Positions 6,769 through 9,668 of a DNA stretch of 9,668 nucleotides are shown piece by piece. The first letter of the stretch is position 1; every line of letters begins with the position of its first letter. The notes under the pieces were generated by a model, which had not been told where the DNA came from, ran no database searches, and saw nothing but the letters and a program-made list of their open reading frames with translations. Source of the DNA: an uncultured Halioglobus sp. GTDB taxonomy: Bacteria > Pseudomonadota > Gammaproteobacteria > Pseudomonadales > Halieaceae. The position numbers and the translations under genes are program-made. Location of the stretch: NCBI GenBank assembly GCA_905480565.1, contig CAJQQW010000441.1, forward strand, positions 1 to 9,668, read 5' to 3'.

Positions 6769-6782
6769 TGCACAGATGTGCA
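6769..6782. repeat. Short palindrome between convergent genes
   Basis: TGCACA and TGTGCA flank a 2-base centre GA, in the 39 bases between the LLM stop and the phosphodiesterase stop. The loop is too short and there is no T-run, so it is not a normal intrinsic terminator. Its role is unknown and chance is possible. Confidence 0.3.
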
Positions 6783-6789
6783 TTGGCCT

Positions 6790-7590
6790 TCAGGGCTCGC
6801 GATCCAGTGCCTCATCGACAATTCGTTGCATCGCCACCGCATCGTTACTGAATACCCACTCAATACCGCGGTTCAATTCGCGATAAAGGCAATTCCTCGA
6901 GCCAGGAAAACCCGTTCCCAGCCGCTGGCCGTGCTCAGTGTGGCGCGAGCGCAGCCGTTCATTTAGAAGAAGATAGTGCCCACCGAGGCCTGCACAGCCC
7001 TCCTCCAGCGCGTAACGACTCAATGCTCCTGCATTGAGCTCAGCGACAGGGAAGCAGTAACGCGGCGAGACAAAGGGCACACGTGCGAACATGTCTGGAT
7101 CAAGGGACAGAAGGTGATAGTTCTCCCCAGGGAGCAGAGGCGCCAGTTCATTGCGCAGGATGTCCGCCTGCCCTGACGGATCTGGCCAATGCTCTTGCTT
7201 GAGCTCCAGCATGAGATGCATCTTGCTACCGAATTGTTCCACCACTTCCCGCAAGCTGGGAATTTGCGGCAATCGTCGCCGCAGATCATTAAACGACACC
7301 TCCGCAAGGGGAGTGTCTATACCGAACACCCGCCCGGGAGTAGCATCATGACAAATGACGGGAACAAGGTCGCAGGTCCAGCGAATATCACACTCCAGCC
7401 CCCAAACGCCCCCGCGATGAGCGCTCTCAAAGGCGGGTAGCGTATTCTCCATAATATGCACATTATCGTGCTCACCGCGATGTGAAATCAGGCGACACCG
7501 CTCCAGGGCTGCTCGCTGCGGCTCAGCACGCGGAATCGCAGCCATGAGGCCATCCACTACGGACATTACAATATCCAGTACACTTGCCAT
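6790..7590 (-). CDS. Glycerophosphodiester phosphodiesterase family protein
   Basis: This 266-residue protein should hydrolyse glycerophosphodiesters, products of phospholipid deacylation, to glycerol-3-phosphate and an alcohol. The family residues are in place: H37-R38-G39 (catalytic His), E49-N50 of MENTLPAF, the metal ligands E66 and D68 in LECDIR, the second catalytic H81-D82, and E129/K131 in LMLELK. The C-terminal half has the expected barrel strands and ends with IEWVFSNDAVAMQRI, which corresponds to the usual closing segment. There is no signal peptide; residues 1-20 look like an amphipathic helix, so a cytoplasmic or membrane-associated location is likely. A short insertion separates HRG from the ENT motif. 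AGGG lies about 9 bases before the ATG. It faces the LLM gene tail to tail and diverges from the transporter gene, which suggests, without proving, shared control. Confidence 0.92.
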   Translation of the reverse strand: MASVLDIVMSVVDGLMAAIPRAEPQRAALERCRLISHRGEHDNVHIMENTLPAFESAHRGGVWGLECDIRWTCDLVPVICHDATPGRVFGIDTPLAEVSFNDLRRRLPQIPSLREVVEQFGSKMHLMLELKQEHWPDPSGQADILRNELAPLLPGENYHLLSLDPDMFARVPFVSPRYCFPVAELNAGALSRYALEEGCAGLGGHYLLLNERLRSRHTEHGQRLGTGFPGSRNCLYRELNRGIEWVFSNDAVAMQRIVDEALDREP

Positions 7591-7615
7591 ACGGATGCCC
7601 TGTCAGCGTAATCCC

Positions 7616-7642
7616 GGCAGGCGGAACGCTCCGCCCGCTGCC
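7616..7642. repeat. GC-rich hairpin between divergent genes
   Basis: GGCGGA at 7620-7625 pairs with TCCGCC at 7630-7635 around the loop ACGC. GGCA (7616-7619) and TGCC (7639-7642) can extend the stem across a 3-base bulge. It lies 26 bases from the phosphodiesterase start and 29 from the transporter start, so it could be an operator or a leader structure of the transporter mRNA. No T-run follows. Confidence 0.4.
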
Positions 7643-7670
7643 AGCATAAATGCAAGGGGAAATCTTCGCC

Positions 7671-9008
7671 ATGTCAAATGCAGAAAAGATAGCCAATCCA
7701 GGTGGCGAAAGTACGCCCGTGCAGCGCCGCGAAATTGGCGCTTGGGCGTTTTTTGATTTTGCCAACTCTGGCTACACTACAGTCGTCCTCACCACGATTT
7801 ACAGTACGTATTTCGTGGCCGTTATCGGTGCACGCATGGAGGCAGAAACACCCGGGAGCGCCACCTTTGTCTGGACACTTGCAATCGGTGCAGCAAACTT
7901 GCTTGTGCTGTTGTCGGGGCCGGTCATTGGTGCAATCGCGGATCGGCGCGCCAGTAAAAAGCGATTCCTGTTTGTTTCGACAGCGCTCTGTGTCGGCAGT
8001 ACCGCACTACTGGCACTAGCGGGGCCAGACCAACTGCAATTTGCCCTCATGTGCTTGATCCTCTCTGCCATTGCATTTGCGATAGGGGAAAATCTGATCG
8101 CAGCATTCCTGCCCGAGATCGCCACACCCGATAATATGGGTCGTATATCCGGCTATGGCTGGAGCCTCGGATATTTCGGCGGATTACTCACATTGTCTGC
8201 CTGCCTCGCTTATATCAACTGGGCAGAAGCGAGGGAAATGACAGCTACCCAATACGTACCCGCCTGCCTTTTGATCACGGCGTTGGTATTTGCTGTAACG
8301 GCATCGCCGACTTTTATCTGGCTGCGGGAGCGTGCGACCCCCCTGCCATCCGCACAAAACCTGTTTTATATCAGGTCCGGTTTCGATAGGGTTGTGCTGA
8401 CATTGCGCGAAGCAGCACATTTGCCCGACCTGTTTCGCTTCCTGTTTTGCCTGACACTGTTTCAGTCGGGCGTGGCCACCGTTGTCGTTGTGGCAGCCAT
8501 TTACGCCCAAGAGGTTGTCGGCTTTGACAGCCAACAATTGATCATACTGATCATGGTCGTCAACCTGACGGCGGCTATCGGCGCCTTTGGCTTCGGTCAG
8601 GCTCAGGATCGCTTTGGCTCGGTAGTCAGCCTCAGGGCAGCATTACTGATTTGGATAGTCGCAATTTTCGTCACACAGGGCGTCGATTCTTCGGGGGGAG
8701 TGTGGCTCGCGGGCAACCTCATGGGACTGGCAATGGGCGCCACCCAGGCCGGCGGCCGCGCACTGGTCGGACAACTGACACCCCCCTCCCGAAACGGAGA
8801 GATCTTTGGCCTGTGGGGCCTTGCTAACCGGGCAGCAGCTATCATCGGACCGGTAAGTTACGGCCTGATTATCGATGCTACCGCAGGGGACTACCGGTTT
8901 GCCTTGTACTCCACGCTCGCTTTTTTTGTTGGGGGCCTGATTTTACTCGGGACAATCAGTGAGCAGCGAGGGCGAGCCGCCGCTCTGCTCGACGAACAGG
9001 CGACCTGA
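7671..9008 (+). CDS. Major facilitator transporter, UMF1/Atg22-like
   Basis: A 445-residue inner-membrane protein with about twelve hydrophobic segments, the usual number for the major facilitator superfamily. The opening block AWAFFDFANSGYTTVVLTTIY at about 24-44 (core D29-F-A-N32-S33) is the hallmark of the UMF1 group, related to yeast Atg22, an amino-acid effluxer. The loop after the second transmembrane segment carries the superfamily motif as GAIADRRASKKR (D91, R92), and the cytoplasmic linker falls near WLRERATPLPS. GGRALVGQLTPPSRNGEIFGLW in the second half is also characteristic (quoted in part: GEIFGLW). I chose ATG 7671 since AAGGGG stands 11 bases upstream; the in-frame ATG at 7650 adds 7 residues with no ribosome binding site. 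The substrate is unknown. Placement beside a glycerophosphodiesterase hints at a phospholipid breakdown product, but this is speculation. Confidence 0.92.
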   Translation: MSNAEKIANPGGESTPVQRREIGAWAFFDFANSGYTTVVLTTIYSTYFVAVIGARMEAETPGSATFVWTLAIGAANLLVLLSGPVIGAIADRRASKKRFLFVSTALCVGSTALLALAGPDQLQFALMCLILSAIAFAIGENLIAAFLPEIATPDNMGRISGYGWSLGYFGGLLTLSACLAYINWAEAREMTATQYVPACLLITALVFAVTASPTFIWLRERATPLPSAQNLFYIRSGFDRVVLTLREAAHLPDLFRFLFCLTLFQSGVATVVVVAAIYAQEVVGFDSQQLIILIMVVNLTAAIGAFGFGQAQDRFGSVVSLRAALLIWIVAIFVTQGVDSSGGVWLAGNLMGLAMGATQAGGRALVGQLTPPSRNGEIFGLWGLANRAAAIIGPVSYGLIIDATAGDYRFALYSTLAFFVGGLILLGTISEQRGRAAALLDEQAT

Positions 9009-9113
9009 ACACCTAGGCAACAACAGCCGCGCGTCAGATGCGGCACACAACGTTTATTCCGCGGGCACGGATTCATCCTACGGGCTGTAAAGGCTAAAGC
9101 GGGTCTAGCGCAA

Positions 9114-9668
9114 TTACATCTGCAGCAACTGGACACGGTCCCGCAGACGGGTCTGGTACAACACCGTGCCCTTGGCTATTTGCACCGTCAGCGGCTCCTC
9201 GTCATCCGCGCCATCGAGACTGATATCCCAACACAAAGATCCATGTTCACCGCAAGCCGTTACCCGCGCGCGCGCGCAAACTCCCCTCACCAAACTCGTC
9301 AGCCCCTCATGCATACCGGCTTTTAGCAGGGCTTGCCAACCATAACCGTTCGCTTCACGAAGGGCAGGACAATCATGCAAACGCAGCCGCGCAGACCCTG
9401 CAGCAGTGCGGGTGACTTCCAACCCCCAGTACTCTCTCGGCTGGAACGCAGGGTGAATCTCCAGTACTCGAATAACATCATCGATACCAGAGCCGCTCAG
9501 GCCCAGCCACCGACAAAGACGCTCGCTCATCACCCAACAGCTGCCCGCCATCTGGAATTCAGCCACCGCTAACGCAGCGGTCTCGCTATAGTGCGCCGCC
9601 ACTGAGCGCATCATAGCCGCAATCAGTAGATGCACCTGCACTGCAAGCTCGCGGCAAATGACAGATAA
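9114..9668 (-). CDS. Unrecognised protein, C-terminal part only
   Basis: The frame is open from the right edge of the window to TAA at 9114-9116, about 185 codons. A GTG at 9641 could start it, but nine sense codons continue upstream to the edge and no ribosome binding site is seen, so I read it as the C-terminal part of a longer gene. An alanine-rich helical stretch comes first (LLIAAMMRSVAAHYSETAAL), then VLEIHPAFQPREYWGLEV, a paired-strand segment around RLRLHDCPAL, a WQALLKAGMHEGLTSLVRGV helix, and a final strand region ending in RVQLLQM. It has five cysteines in the last two thirds, but they form no metal motif. I cannot assign a family. It lies tail to tail with the transporter gene across 105 bases in which I see no clear terminator. 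Confidence 0.7.
   Translation of the reverse strand, partial: LSVICRELAVQVHLLIAAMMRSVAAHYSETAALAVAEFQMAGSCWVMSERLCRWLGLSGSGIDDVIRVLEIHPAFQPREYWGLEVTRTAAGSARLRLHDCPALREANGYGWQALLKAGMHEGLTSLVRGVCARARVTACGEHGSLCWDISLDGADDEEPLTVQIAKGTVLYQTRLRDRVQLLQM

Noticed and set aside
9009..9113. Possible terminators between the transporter and the right-edge gene
   Set aside because: Only 4-base stems (for example CCGC/GCGG and GCTA/TAGC) are present, with no T-run on either strand.

Overview
The window looks like chromosomal DNA from a Gram-negative proteobacterium. The main evidence is a TonB-dependent outer-membrane receptor with a signal peptide and a TonB-box-like segment. Gene style and content (an isolated P450 with its own ferredoxin, MaoC, SDR, SnoaL-like and LLM proteins) fit a marine gammaproteobacterium of the Halieaceae/Spongiibacteraceae type, but that placement is inference from protein flavour, not a database result. 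I see no insertion sequences, phage genes, CRISPR arrays, tRNA or rRNA. No gene-free stretch exceeds about 105 bases.

Positions 1-5797 hold a tight block of six minus-strand genes. In transcription order they are a SnoaL/NTF2-like protein, a cytochrome P450 of CYP51 (sterol 14-demethylase) type, a small P450-type ferredoxin, an extended SDR (NAD-dependent epimerase/3beta-HSD-like), a MaoC-like hot-dog hydratase, and a TonB-dependent receptor cut by the left edge. The first five are spaced by -4 to +8 bases, with an ATGA stop/start overlap between SDR and MaoC and a strong Shine-Dalgarno sequence deciding the P450 start. The receptor follows after 54 bases. The simplest reading is one operon that imports a bulky hydrophobic compound across the outer membrane and oxidises and processes it. 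A sterol or triterpenoid-like substrate is suggested only by the P450 family. No ferredoxin reductase is present, so electrons must come from a reductase encoded elsewhere.

Positions 5798-5889 are a divergent promoter region containing a perfect inverted repeat (10-base arms, 2-base centre), the best operator candidate here. To its right on the plus strand is an LLM-class flavin-dependent oxidoreductase whose first 10 codons (5890-5919, preceded by a good ribosome binding site) are separated from the rest by an in-frame TAA at 5920-5922. The gene is either freshly broken or translated by re-initiation at the ATG directly after the stop.

Positions 6790-9008 hold a second divergent pair: a glycerophosphodiester phosphodiesterase (minus) and a UMF1/Atg22-like major facilitator transporter (plus), separated by about 80 bases with a GC-rich hairpin. 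The right edge (9114-9668, minus) carries the C-terminal part of a protein I do not recognise.

The most interesting content is the CYP51-type P450 sitting in an uptake/oxidation operon rather than with sterol biosynthesis genes, with an unusual residue at the position known to govern substrate choice in CYP51. The nonsense codon in the divergent LLM gene and the shared palindrome come next.
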